A DNA stretch of 64,000 nucleotides from Hippasteria phrygiana (lineage: Eukaryota; Echinodermata; Asteroidea; Valvatida; Goniasteridae): the NCBI GenBank assembly GCA_037893225.1, contig JAZGUH010000022.1, positions 2,728,001-2,792,000 of the forward strand, given 5' to 3'. Below the pieces are notes generated by a model. That model was not told the DNA's origin, did no database searches, and saw only the letters and a list, made by a program, of their open reading frames with translations. The translations under genes and the position numbers were made by a program. Shown here one piece after another: positions 21,601 to 33,300 of this stretch (within the stretch, counting starts at the first letter, position 1; the number at the start of each line of letters is the position of its first letter).

Positions 21601-22897
21601 GACCCAGCGCAGTACATGGCCACGATACGGTGATGCGGCATGCATGGTACACGCGCACGGGCGGAGTGGCCCAATGATCAAACCCGGACATAGCCTAGAC
21701 CTTGAGATGTCACAATGGTCAAAATGCATTGTGGGAAAGAAAAAGACAAACATTGCTCCTGTCAAGCGCAATCTGGAGTTTTGCGCAAGTTTATTGTACT
21801 CCCTCTTGAGTTGATATCCCTATGAATGGATTTCATTCAAAGGGAAATTAGCTCAGGAGGAAGTACAATAAACTTGTGCAAAACTTCAGATTGCGCTCGA
21901 CATTCCCATTTCCTTCCCACAATGCCTTTTGACCATTGACCATTGTGACGTCTCAACCAGGCGATAAGCATTCTCTTGGTCGGAGGCTGTTCCACCAATT
22001 GCACTTGGCGTCGGGCAAAGGGGAAGTGCTCCATTCAATTTGTACAGGGAATTACGTGTTTTGTCCATTTTCTTACAGTAATAAAAAAAATGAACACAAT
22101 TTCTTGGGGTATGTGTTTTTGGTTTTTTTTACTGCATAAAACAGTGAAATTTTGAAATATTTAACCCTAACCCTGCCAGATGCAGCACAGTGCATCTGTG
22201 GTGACAGCTTGACCTTGCTGCACTCTGCACACAATTCAATGTGACAAAGTTTGCAATCTGATGAGTCTGGCAGGGTTTCTAGCCAAAATACCCTGGAGGG
22301 TTAGGGTTAATGAAAAGGTGTGGACAATAATTTAGTTTTTTTTCCCATTGACCACAACACTATTCATTCCCTTTTGAGTCCAGAGGGTGCGATCAGGTAT
22401 TAACAGCCACCGCTGACCAATCAGAGAAAAAAAAACAAGACCCAGTGACCTCATGCCGAGGTCTACTTACTAACATTAGACTACTATATTATACGTTAGA
22501 CTGCAAAAAATCCCCAGGCCTGTTCCAAAACTTCGACAAAGTCCCACCAACCCATCATGCCCACAGAATGTACCACTACCAGCTCCCCCTTCCTCGTCGC
22601 CCCCCCCCCCCCCCCCCCCCCCCCACAAAAAGAACAAATTGTGAGTACACTCGTCTCAACGGACGACTTTTCTTTCCAGTTGACGCACAGACGGTCGAGT
22701 TGTCGCACAGACCGGTCGAGTTGTCGCACAGACCGGTCGAGTTGTCCGAGCCCCAACAAATTTCTCTATGATTGAACTGACGACATGGACGACGTTTTCA
22801 CGAATGAAATGGGCCGCCCTTAACCACAGAATAAGACGCGCTCACCCGCGGGTGGATGGCCCGCCTTCAATTCCTTGTCATCATTAACGTCACCCAT
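15614..22897 (-). CDS. DAP: Death-associated protein 1 (DAP) orthologue
   Basis: Coding exons on the minus strand: 22897-22846, 20556-20457 and 15779-15614. All joins have GT-AG ends and matching phases, giving 105 residues (human DAP: 102). The N-terminal exon contains KAGHPPA, exon two begins VKAGGMRI, and exon three runs from SPPKP through an ARGDKDFP-like SRGNKDFP to the C-terminus HHVQQPRK, all hallmarks of the DAP/DAPL1 family. DAP is a small, basic, proline-rich, largely disordered protein known as an mTOR-regulated negative regulator of autophagy, and as a factor bound in the exit tunnel of dormant egg ribosomes. Ser51, one of two mTOR sites in human DAP, is kept at exactly position 51, and its codon is split by intron 2. 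The other human site, Ser3, is Asp here. Both introns are long and filled with repeats. Confidence 0.94.
15985..16060. repeat. GGTGG-rich simple repeat near the 3' end of DAP intron 2
   Basis: An irregular run of GGTGGGTGGTGG-type sequence on the plus strand, CCACC on the transcribed strand, about 200 bp before the exon 3 acceptor. It encodes poly-His/Pro in one frame, which I do not read as coding. G-quadruplex potential lies on the non-transcribed strand. Confidence 0.8.
16060..16700. repeat. Two direct repeat copies of about 200 bp
   Basis: The segment from GCGGTCGTTGGCGGCGC through ACAGACTTTTAGAGTTCAC and AACATACCCTAGTTAGC to AGCGGTAAGCTTTGACAAC (about 16075-16322) recurs diverged at about 16512-16699. 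Identity is moderate, so this is an old duplication or two insertions. It lies in DAP intron 2. Confidence 0.65.
17278..17356. mobile_element. Possible hAT-type terminus with CGAATATTCGA repeats
   Basis: GGACTGTGCCGAATATTCGA followed by clustered CGAATATTCGA, ATTATCGAATATTCG and TTCGAATATTCGAA. Short palindromic subterminal motifs next to a GGACTGTGCC start resemble one end of a non-autonomous hAT element. The other end was not found. Confidence 0.4.
17357..20340. other. DAP intron 2 interior
   Basis: Contains loosely repeated blocks at 18160-18440 (GACGGCCCGTGCCCAAATC and related) and a fragment of the 7893-type element near 18540-18640. No coding exon recognised. Confidence 0.45.
20345..20455. 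repeat. GGTGG-rich simple repeat at the 5' end of DAP intron 2
   Basis: The same GGTGGGTGG/GGGGGGTAGG type of sequence as at 15985-16060, starting one base inside the exon 2 donor. The transcribed strand is CCACC-rich. Together the two blocks flank intron 2. Confidence 0.8.
20612..20760. mobile_element. TTAA-type MITE family C, complete
   Basis: TTAA at both ends with CCCTCCTACT... and ...GAGAGGGAGGG inner termini, and an internal AACCTATCGA / TCGATAGGTT pair. A second copy is at 28065-28203. It lies in DAP intron 1, just upstream of exon 2. Confidence 0.78.
21174..21331. repeat. Dispersed repeat, copy 2
   Basis: Begins TTAACCCTAACCCCTAGTA and matches 9888-10075 through AGGAACCATACCCATCC...TTTGGGGGTCCAGTACCC. 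It ends where the GACAACTCGAC-bearing element begins. Confidence 0.7.
21691..21990. repeat. Foldback, CACAATGGTCAAAATGCATTGTGGGAA arms
   Basis: The arm at 21705-21810 (GATGTCACAATGGTCAAAATG, then AAGTTTATTGTACTCCCTC) is mirrored at 21855-21965. It shares the sequence theme of the foldbacks at 23722 and 53530. Confidence 0.7.
22161..22310. mobile_element. TTAA-type MITE family D, complete
   Basis: TTAA at both ends with telomere-like CCCTAACCCTGCCAGA and CTGGAGGGTTAGGG inner termini. An inverted copy is at 26627-26776 in CWC25 intron 2. Confidence 0.82.
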
Positions 22898-23721
22898 GTT
22901 ACACAGTTGTTGACCGGTCAAAATTGGAAATGTAATTTTAAAATTTAGAAAACCTCTCCGCGCCACTATCACTCAGTAAATCTACACGTCCACACCACGT
23001 TTCATGCATGCACGTACTAATGCTAAATGTTTATTTGCTGGCTTGCTGAACTTCAAATCAGTCCCAATACAAATAGGTTTTAAATATCAGTAATTAAAAA
23101 ACAAGTTTTTATTTGATAAAAATTATAATAGTAATAGATATATAAAATAATTTTTTTGGGGGTAAATTTGTGCGTTTTGGTATTTTTAAAAGTTGTTTTT
23201 CATACAGAAAACAGCGCTACTCATGCTAGTGAGAGCACCCCCCGATGTAGCCACTGGTGACCTTTGACGTTAGACCTGACCTCCAAATGCGCAAAATTTG
23301 CACTCGTTCTCCGGAGACTGCAGTGACTTTCAAGTGTCAGAAAGAACGAGGTGATAATAGTGCACATGAATCTGACGTAAATTTCTCCATGCGTAAACAC
23401 ACATCAATTTTTACAGGTAGGGGGCCCCCACATGTACTGTAAAATATAACTAGTCAATGGTGGATCTGGCTGTTTTGCCGCTTTGTTATTCCATGGAGGA
23501 ATAGCTTCAATAAGAACACTCATCACTAACGTTAGTGTGAATTTTAAACTGATAAAGTTGATTAAGCATTTTTTCATGGACTCTTTTGGTTTTTGCGTTT
23601 TGGAGGAATGAAAATGAAGCCTAACGTTAGTTAGCTCTTAGTCTTAGCTTGAAAAGACTTGATGAAGTAATTGTATATGATCAGTACAGTCTTATCTGTG
23701 CCCTTTGTTTACATAGGCCCT
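22898..23721. other. Upstream of DAP exon 1, no gene recognised
   Basis: Holds the presumed DAP promoter or 5' UTR. GACGTCA-like and E-box-like words occur but none is convincing. No exon seen. Confidence 0.35.
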
Positions 23722-23878
23722 AGACCTTATCGCAAATACCACCTGGTTGAGACGTCACAATGGTTACAAGGGATTGTGGGAAGGAAACGCGCACAAAAAT
23801 AGCTCCTGTTTCCTTCCCACAATCCCTTGTGACCATCGTGACATACCACCAGGCGGTATTTGCGATATGGTCTATGTT
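23722..23878. mobile_element. Foldback MITE, GACCTTATCGCAAATACC termini
   Basis: The left arm (AGACCTTATCGCAAATACC, GAGACGTCACAATGG, GGGATTGTGGGAAGGAAAC) is mirrored by the right arm ending GGTATTTGCGATATGGTCT. A second copy is at 53530-53682. Confidence 0.82.
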
Positions 23879-23959
23879 TACATCAAAACCAAATGTGCCC
23901 GGTGGCATGCACACGCATTGTGGTTTGCATGAATTTGGTTATTGAGTGAGGTCAAAGGT

Positions 23960-24431
23960 GGCGATTGTGTAGTGTAGTAGGGCCCCCCTCTTTAGTTTTG
24001 ATGAAATTAGATTAAAGCCATAAAGGGTATTTTTTCTCATTCCAAAATGACTTTTTCAACCTAAAGCAGACTTCTCTTAATTCTATTGTCAATTGACATC
24101 GTTTTTTGTAATTTTGAACAGTTTATTTCGGTAGAAAATGCAATTTTGTACGCGCTTTACTGCAGTTGCTATGCGAATGAACGCGGTTTTGCGTGTTTAC
24201 TGTGCGTCGCGGTTATTGCCATCTTTATTGTCGCGTTGCGTTTTGTCGTCCTCATTGCCGCTTTACCCCAAAATTTCCCTCAAAACTAAAACCCTGCCCT
24301 TTATCTACGGCATACCTGTTGGTTTGTAATGTCGCTAACTAGTTTGGCAATTCCAATAACCTAAAAGTGGATTTTTGTTCCCTTATCATGCTTATTTTTA
24401 TAGGGAACAGGGCCCTACACTACACAAGCGC
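23960..24431. mobile_element. MITE, GGCGATTGTGTAGTGTAG termini, copy 2
   Basis: The uninterrupted version of the element at 3069-3719, with one TTGAACAG where copy 1 carries its insertion. The right end is slightly decayed (CACAAGCGCC). Confidence 0.85.
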
Positions 24432-24857
24432 CTCAAATGTTACATAATTGGCTATCTGACTGAATTTTATGCAAAACACGGTGCGTGCGCATACAGCCGG
24501 GCACATTCCAATATAAATGTAAACACGTGATGTCAGAGGGCACATCGTCTATAGGGAACTGATCATCTGAACCAAGTATATACTATACTATTAATAGATA
24601 CAAACATGGCAAATTGATCATCTCATTTCCTAATTTGTAGGCACTCAGTATTGGAATAGCTATTGAATACTTTAGCTCCGAGTAGGATTGACGGATGTCA
24701 GACAAGTCGACCGCCATGACAGTCAGCTGCATGTTTGTGGATTACGTCTTTGTTGGACACCCTGTAATTTAACTGACAAGGGTGAACTATTTTCTACCAA
24801 TTGTCCATTTTCCATTTTTAGTTGCAGTCGCATCAAGAGCAGCAAGATTTGTTCAGA

Positions 24858-27800
24858 ATGGGAGGAGGAGATTTGGTAAGACTTTGTCCGTAATCTTGAT
24901 CGTCAAAGTTTGTAAATATCTCAATTCAGACTCTACAAGTGCACTGTTTTTTGGTAAAAAAACTATTATATAGTCATAAACTTGGCCTCATGAATAGTTG
25001 CTAGGGTATACCTGTAGTTGTAATCCTGGGTCCAAGAAGTGTACAATCAGCAACTGCAACCAAATATTATAATATACAAATTTCTTCTTTACAGCGATTA
25101 TAGACCGGTTTATGAAACTGCAGCATTGTTTACTGTAGCGTTCTACCATTTTTTTATACAGGCAGTACAAATACAGTAAAACTGAAATTGTGAAATTTGA
25201 ATTATTACCAAAACAGTTTTTTTGGGGGAAGAAAGAAACCCATCTTTTTATTTATATGAAAATAAGTAAATTTGTATGTGTACTAATGAATGCGATGTCT
25301 AAGTACAGGTGGAGATTTTAAACTTCATAGAGGATGTTGATTGCTGGGGGAAATCTTGGTCTTTAATATGCTGATTATTAGGGTATATTAAAATAAAACG
25401 GGCAGTTATTTTGGCCATGAAATAATACAAAAAGTTACATTTGAGACCTCTTTTTAATTCAGTTCCGTCCAGCCCGCTGGTATGATGCCATTTGTCTAGA
25501 AGTCGTCGCCGGGGGCAGCAAACAAATCTGACATCATAAGACTGTCTCCCATTTTGTGGCTAGCACTTACTAGGCCTGATGGGGGACTCGGATTTGTTTG
25601 ATGGGACCCCAGTGATGAGTTCTAGACAGATGGCACCAGCGCGCTAGAAGGGACTTGATGAAAACGGGTCTCAAAAAGTAACTTTTTCTTTATTTCATGA
25701 CAGAAATCATTAATCTATATCAAACTACAAAATCAACATCTTGAAATTCTTCAGTCTGGAAGAAGTGATTTTTAATAATTCCAAAATATAACCCATGTCT
25801 AACTCCTCTGCTTTCCGGTCATAGAATCTTAAAAAAAGTTGGGACCCTCGTCGCCTGGACAACCAGGAGAAGAAATGGAAGCTGGAGGAGACAGACAAGA
25901 AGGAGCAGCGGAGGTTGAAGGAGCTGCTTGATGAGCGCAGAGAGGAAAAAGCAGTGGAAGACATGCGGAAACAAGGGGAAGAGGCAGGGGTCATCGAGTA
26001 CGATATTCCTTGAAAAGCAATGATATTCCTTGAAAAGCATTGGAATTCCTTAAAAAGCATGCAAAGTTTTAAAAGCAATGGAAATTCGTAAAGGTAGTAT
26101 ACAACATTTGCAAACATCAAAAAACAAAACTACTGAATTATTACGAAGTACCATACTAGACTGCAAGTAAATAGCAGTCTCAAGCATCCTGTGAAATCAT
26201 GGCACCTGGTGTGTTGTCTTTTTCAAGAAAAGTGGAAATTGATATCGTTTTCCAACGATTGCTGGCTGACATTCGTTGGAAATAGTCCAGTTCCCTGACC
26301 TGAGAATTCCCTGATGTGTATAAATTGCTCCGTTTTGACTAAAGTATGTTCAGGGAACCAGACTACTAGAACAGATTTTCTTTCTCTCTGTTTTCCCAGC
26401 ATCTATGCACACAAAACTTTAAACAGGTTAGTGTTACAGTATTTGCTAGCACGCTATAAAATACTAACCCCAAAATCCACTTATTTCTGAAAATTACAGC
26501 AAAAGCAAATGGTGTATACTGCCTTTAAAACCGATGAAAACTGTTGAAAGGGATTGCCAGACTATCACATTTATAATGCAAAGCTTTGAAGAACACTTGA
26601 AATCATTGAAATGCTCTGGAAATCATTTCACCCTAACCCTCCAGGGTATTTTGGCTAGAAACCCTACGAGACGCATCAGATTGCATACTTTGTCAAATTG
26701 ACTTGTGTGCAGAGTGCAGCAAAGTGGAGCTGTCAGCACAGATGCACTGTGCTGCGTCTGGCAGGGTTAGGGTTAATTAACTCCATAAGATTCTTTACAT
26801 GCAATAGACCGTATTGTAGACATTATGGCAGCCATGTTGTGGACACACACCTACAATAATAGGGGTCTCTCTCAACTGATGTCACTTCCTACACATTACC
26901 ACGTGCATCAGCATTTTGGGCGTCAAATTTTCGTGACGTGCATCGGCTGCACCGTATTTCGAAGAAATTTCTAGCAACATGCGCACGTGTTTAGAATATT
27001 TTGCACACTGCGCGCACATGCACCTGATGGCATTGAGCACGCAGTTGTAATTTTCCTACGAAGATGGCGTCCTATGAGAGAGATCTATATGTACTGATAC
27101 TATCCTATTCCTATCATACAATATGTTGCTGTGGCATCATGGGTTTTTGATACAGTCTATGGTTTTAAGCTTAAAATGTCTTGCAAACACTTGAAACCTG
27201 TACCAACCATATAAAAGGCTTAAAAACGGGATAAATGGGGGGTCATTAAAGAATTCCTAGAAAATCGATGATGTCATCATGACGTCACTTCGGATTTTGG
27301 AAATGGAAGTCTTTGTAAACCTCAAAAGGCCACAAATTCTTGGAAAAGTTACAGAGAAGTCAAACTGTCAAGAAAATGCTGAAATTGTCTTGGAACAATG
27401 ATTAAAATTTGAAGAAAAGAAATACAATTCGCACAAGAAAAGCTATAAAATTTGTTGAAATTGCCAGAGAACGTTGAGTATTAAATATATTTTTTTTAAT
27501 GGTATAGATGGTTGTTTACAAGTGGCACCCAAGGAAGCTTCCACATTTGATCCTTTTAATAACTACAGCAGTTTAATCATTTCAGATTTTGCAGCCTTAC
27601 TGTCAAGCTATACCTTTTTCCCCCTCTCTTGTCCAACACTTACAGAAAACACAAGGATCGTGTGGACTGGATGTACAAGGGGCCAGAGAGCCACACTAAT
27701 CCGGACGACTACCTGCTTGGCAAAGAGGTTGACAAAACCATCGTAGATGCCCAAACTGGACACAAGCAGACTAGTGAGGTGAGATAAAGCATTGTACACG

Positions 27801-30356
27801 TAGTATCCGGAGGCTGGTCTATGCTTATTCAGGTTGAGAAATAGCAGGCTTTCACGTTTACTACTTTTTTTCTAATTTTTTTAACTTGCTCGTACTTCTA
27901 CTTTTTTTCTTGAAATTCTTATTTTGTCCTACTTTTCCCTACTTTTTTGTCCCACAACTCTGACTAAAGGTAATACAGGTAATAGGGCTTGTATTGATCT
28001 TTTTGAAATCCTATATAAGAATAATACCCTAATCAATTTCAATTTCGATACATTTATTTCCTCTAATAACCCTCCCTCTCCCAGTACCAAAATGGAGCCC
28101 AAATACCCCATCTATCAAAACCTATCGAGTGACAGGTTGAAACACACAAGCTGTGGGAGATGAAGTAGAATGGTTTTGATAGTTATAACAGTAGGAGGGT
28201 TAACGGCTAAAAAGAATACAAGTTGGAATTGAGATATGAAGGCCAATAGAGGTGGCAACACCTGAAAAGCATAGTTAGTAGTAGGCATGCCATTACACAA
28301 ACAGATGAACTATTAGATACAATAAATTCATTACGTTTCTAAGCAATAAAGTTGTCAGTAATGGGCTACGAATAAGATCCCCCATACAAAGTTCGAAGGG
28401 CAAAGACATAGATTATATTACATGCATGTAAGATACAATTTAAGTTTGCGTTTAAAAATACTATATGACCTTGAACATCTAAGAGAGAATGGTAAAATAT
28501 TCCATAGTTTAGGTCCGGAGTATTTAATATTGTATTGGAAGGCGGATGTTTTATGTTGTGGTATGTGGAGATGTAAGTTAGTAGACACACAAGTATTATA
28601 ATTATGTAAGTTGCAAACATACTTGAATAGGAACTGAGCAGTAAATTATTAATATACTTATACACAAATAATGCTTGTTGGTATTTGTTTAGGTTTGTTA
28701 TGTTGAAATATTTTAGCTCACGCAAAAGCGGTTGACTGTGGGCCTTGATTGGTGAATTGGTAATAATTCGAACAACTTTTTTTTTTGGTGTCATTTTTTT
28801 AAATTATCATTGTTTAGTCTCAGGGTGGTATAGCCACAGCTGGAGCAGTATGTAATACTTCAGCCAGCACCCACATTGATGCAAAGGACATGGCAAGGAA
28901 GATGAAAGAAGACCCTCTCTTCGCAATCAAGTAAGTTTGGCCATTTCGGCCTCTCCAGACAAGGCGGAATCTGAATTTGCAAAAATGTGGGGCATTAAAT
29001 GGACACTTTGCCGTGGAGGGAAAGATCATTCAAAGGTAGAATATTATAATGTACACAACCATGCCTTAACAAATTTGCCGCTTGTCTGAAAAGCGGCGAC
29101 GAAAATAATTTTGGGGAGGACAGTTTGGTTGGGGAAAAGTCAGACCGTTGGAATAATCCAGTTCGGTATCTCAAAGGTCAAGAGGTTATTCGGGATAAAA
29201 TTTCTGACGTAATGTCACGCCATGTGTCACGCGAACGATCATTCTGATTGTATTTAACACGTGCTCGTTGTGCGACCACCTTTTGCGTTCACACGCAGTC
29301 AGTTTCCCCACAATGTCGCTTCCCAGGTTGTATCGTAAAATTGGGTGTGATCCCTGGCTACACGGCATTCTGGGCTTATGACTTCTGACTAGCGCCCACC
29401 CTAACAAAGATACTGACAATTTGGGAGACCGCCAACGTAGGGCAAGATAGCTCAGTTGGTACGGTACGGTAATCCGGAGGTCGCAGGTTCGAATCCCGCT
29501 CCTGCTAGTTTATTTGTTCACTTTGAAAATGCACACGCGCGCGTTAGGTCACGCGGGTCATTCAGGATAAAATGCCATTGTGCGCATGCACAGTTGAAAC
29601 ATCGAACTGGCTTATTCAGAGTGGTGCCCTTCGCGCTATGGTTTTATACAGGCTGCACTATGTGCGGCGCCAGTCTGAATGTCCGATTGTCCGTGCTTCA
29701 GTTTCTATCCTCATTTCTCAATAAATATTACACATTATGGTAGAATTTGTACACTCGGACCTTGGAAAAAATTGGGGGTTATTTCAGGGCAATGTGCGCC
29801 TTTAACAAAAAGGAGGGCGTATTTAACAAGTGAATAAAAGTGTGATGAATCTTATTTATGGATTATTCTATCATTTCAGAAAACGGGAGTTGAATAATCG
29901 CAAGGAGCTAGTCAGCAACCCAATCAGAATGAAGCAGTTGCAGCAAATGGTAAGCCATACTTTTTCCTGCATCAAAATCAAACGAATCAGAAATATTTTC
30001 ATTTTCAGGTAGATGGATACGGGTGCAAGTTTTACCTGTCAAGGTTCTCCATGTTACTTGAGTATCAAACATCATTTATATATTCATACTCATATTGATC
30101 TGTACATTAATCAGGAATTCTGTCTTTGGTTTGGCAGTTATAACCCCTTGTGTCCGGCTGTTATTGGTGGGGGGCTGGTATGCCAAGAACAGGCTGTTCA
30201 GCCAAGCGTAACTGCAAACAGTAGGCACCACACTGCCAAGGGCGGATCCAGAACACAATTTTTTGGGACGTCAGTTAAAAAATAATATAATAATAATAAT
30301 AATAATAAAATAATGGTTTTTTTTTTTTAGTGGGGCCATGGCCCCCTTTGGCCCCG

Positions 30357-30391
<35 letters not shown>

Positions 30392-33300
30392 ATCCACCCT
30401 TGCACACTGCATGCAGAGTTGTCCTATTCACTGCACTTGGAGCCCCCTTTTATGTAAATGAAATTTGTGTTTGAAAAAGCTTTATCTATTCATTACACTC
30501 CCATTCAAGAACAATATAGTTGAAACATGAACAGATGGAGTTTGCAAAGGAATGCGCATATAGATGACAACCAGCCAGGTGGTCTTTTTCAAATCACAGC
30601 TGTGGCCATCGTCCATATTCAAGAGGTTGAGGGGTCACTAATTACTGAAGATGTTTGTAAACATAAAATTGAAAAACAGTAAGATTACTGTTTCATGTTT
30701 GTTCTCAATTTAAGCTTCAAACCCAAGTGGGAAAAGGCAAAAGGAAGAGCAAGAAAGCCAAGAAACACAAGGAGAAGAGAAGTAAGAGGCACAAGAAGTC
30801 ACGCGAATCACCCAGTGAGAGCTCCAGCGATGAGGATGCTGCTCTCAGTCACTCAAGGATGAGACAGCAACACCGAGCCTCACCGGACAGGCACAGAGAG
30901 AAACACCACCAAGGGGATGAGGACAGAAGACACAAGGCATCTCGTGATTCCTCCAGCGAAAATGGTGACGGTCGCGCTTACTCCAGGAGGGACAAGCAAA
31001 GGACATTCGGATCGCTGGATCAAGCCAAGATGAAGCAGCTCTTAGAGCGAGAAATGCGTCGGAAGCCTCGGAAGCATGGTCAGGTTTCTGAGTCATCGTC
31101 ATCTTCAAGTGACAGTGACTCTGATGAGAGGCATGCTCACATTCGAAGGAAACAGGCAAGCAAATCTGGGTACGGGTCGCAAAGTGGAAACTCGGAGGTA
31201 CAGAAGCACAGACAAAGGTCGCGGGAAAGTGAAATGGATTCGCAAAAAAGAAAGCATGAGGAGAGTGTATCACCGCAACAATTGAAGGGAAAACACAGAG
31301 CTGACAGTGATGACAGGACTCAAACAAACTATGGGTTGCAACGAGGAGCACGGAGTCTTCACAGATCTCAGACCCCATCGCCAGAGAGGCCAGCCAGACA
31401 CCAGGCACGGCACCATCACTCGGAAAACAGAGACAGACATAGCGAGAGACACCATGATAGATCATCCCACGGAGATGCTGACAGAAGCAGTGACACATAT
31501 GCAGAGAAAAGCCATGACAGACGTAGACAGAGCAGGTCACCATCACCAGAATCCAGAAGAGATAGTAAACACGCCGACAGACATAAACAAAGTCGGAGAC
31601 AGAGAAGTCGTTCAGGTTCACCTTTGAAGTCAATAGACAAGACTAGGAGGTCACGGAGTAGATCACCCCCAAGGAGGAATGACAGTAAAAGAAATGCAAC
31701 AACTAAACGGTAAACAAAAAGACATTTGAGGGCTAGATGCCCGAATACTTTTTTTTTTTAAACCTGGAGCAAATCTAACAAATTGCGCGGTTTAAAAGTC
31801 AAAATTATGAATTCATGAATGCTTTGGTTCAGGGGTAGTTTTCGCATTTTAACTACATGTAGTTTCAAATGCGAAAACTACCCCATTTATATATTATCAT
31901 AAACCCTAACTCCCTAGGATGCATGCAAAATCATATTCAAATTGGAGGATTTTTGAATTTTAGGGTTAATGCATTTTAGGTTTGAGGGTAACATATATCG
32001 GCATCTCTCGGTGAATTTGCAAGCCCGTGCTCAATGCTTCTGGGCGTCTGCTAAGAAATTTAAAAAACAGAACCGAATTTCATTGAACTACTTCAGTCCT
32101 TCTGATTTGAAAATTACAGGCATGTGGAAAAAAACACAACTGGATTTTTCTAGGTGTGTGATTTTGCCAAGTGCCAAATTTGTGATCCAGGGGTGGGACT
32201 GAGACCAAGGCTAGCTGGCCCCTAGAAGCCAGATATCTATTTGACGCTGTCAGGGACAATCTGGTGTTCACACTACACAGTTATTGCCATGTCAAGTGCT
32301 CACAGAAATTTGTCCAGTTCCTACCAAATTATATACTAGTATTTATTGACCTTAGCCCCAAGGGTCCTTACTTTGGCTTTTACAGGTGTACTTACTATGG
32401 TAGCCAAGGAGGAATATTTCGATCAAGCACGGGTTGTTTTTTTTGTCGGGGTACATCACCAGGCTGAGATGCAGTGCTTGGCACAAAATATTGCTTAACA
32501 CAAATTTTGATGCTCAACATAATGCAGCTGAAAAGCATTTTTTTGGGCCAGTAAGCTGCTATGTGTTAAGCAGTTAATTTCTGCAACAAGCAATATTGTG
32601 TGCTTAAGCAACTTCGCAGCATTGGCATGTGGTCTTCACTCGTTCAAATATTTGAATATATGGACAATTTTCCATCTACATTTTGTGGCTTGAGTATGGT
32701 TATATTTAAATGGTGAAACACTCGACCACAGACCTATTATGTACAGTGCAATATCAGGAAAGAAAGCTTTATAGTCCAAATGTCATTTTGAAATCACGTG
32801 TCCTATAAAATGATTGATGATAGTTGTAATGAATTCCAGTCGGAATATCTTAAATAGATTAACAATCCATTGCAGGAAATTGACAGCAGAGGAGATGGAG
32901 AGGAAGCGAGCCGAGATGATGGACAACGCCAAGTGGAGGGATGACCAGCGTAAGGAAAGGGTCAAGATTTACGAGGTATTAAAAATGTGTTATCGTTTGC
33001 TTGGAAATTCACTGCCATGCTCACACACAACACTCTGAAAAAAAATATCAATCTTTTCTATTGGATGAGTGAAAGTCGGGTTGGCCTAGTGGTACTTTCC
33101 TCGCCTTCCACCGCTGTGACCCGGGTTCGAATCCCACCAAGGCCAACATGTGGATTGGGTTTTCAGTCCCTGCCCGATTCCGTAGGTTTTCCCCAGAATA
33201 TCTTTCTGGGTAAAACCTCCCACCTCTAAAACTGACAGGCTTTTGAACTACAGTGGAGGAATCCTTGGTTTAGATTTAAATCGGTTTTCATGAACTGCAG

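Larger units (their letters stand above)
21335..22755. mobile_element. Non-autonomous element with inverted GACAACTCGAC arrays
   Basis: The left end has three GACAACTCGAC/CAACTCAACC motifs (21350-21395) and the right end has three tandem copies of GGTCGAGTTGTCGCACAGACC (22691-22748), the same motif inverted. Between them are a foldback (21691-21990), a TTAA-type MITE (22161-22310) and a poly-C tract. It lies in DAP intron 1 and stops about 90 bp before exon 1. Exact boundaries and target duplication are not clear. Confidence 0.55.

Noticed and set aside
22161..22310. Interstitial telomere sequence (CCCTAACCCT / AGGGTTAGGG)
   Set aside because: Only two units at each end, inverted, directly inside TTAA duplications, and repeated in the second copy at 26627; these are MITE termini.
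22557..22775. Proline-rich open frames
   Set aside because: They arise from a poly-C tract of more than 20 bases and the GGTCGAGTTGTCGCACAGACC repeat.
25725..26120. Minus-strand 131-codon open frame
   Set aside because: Antisense to CWC25 exon 2 and its flanking intron; no splice or family support.
30845..31633. 262-codon open frame on the minus strand
   Set aside because: Antisense shadow of the low-complexity CWC25 exon 6; the plus-strand reading is fixed by phase-matched exons and family similarity.
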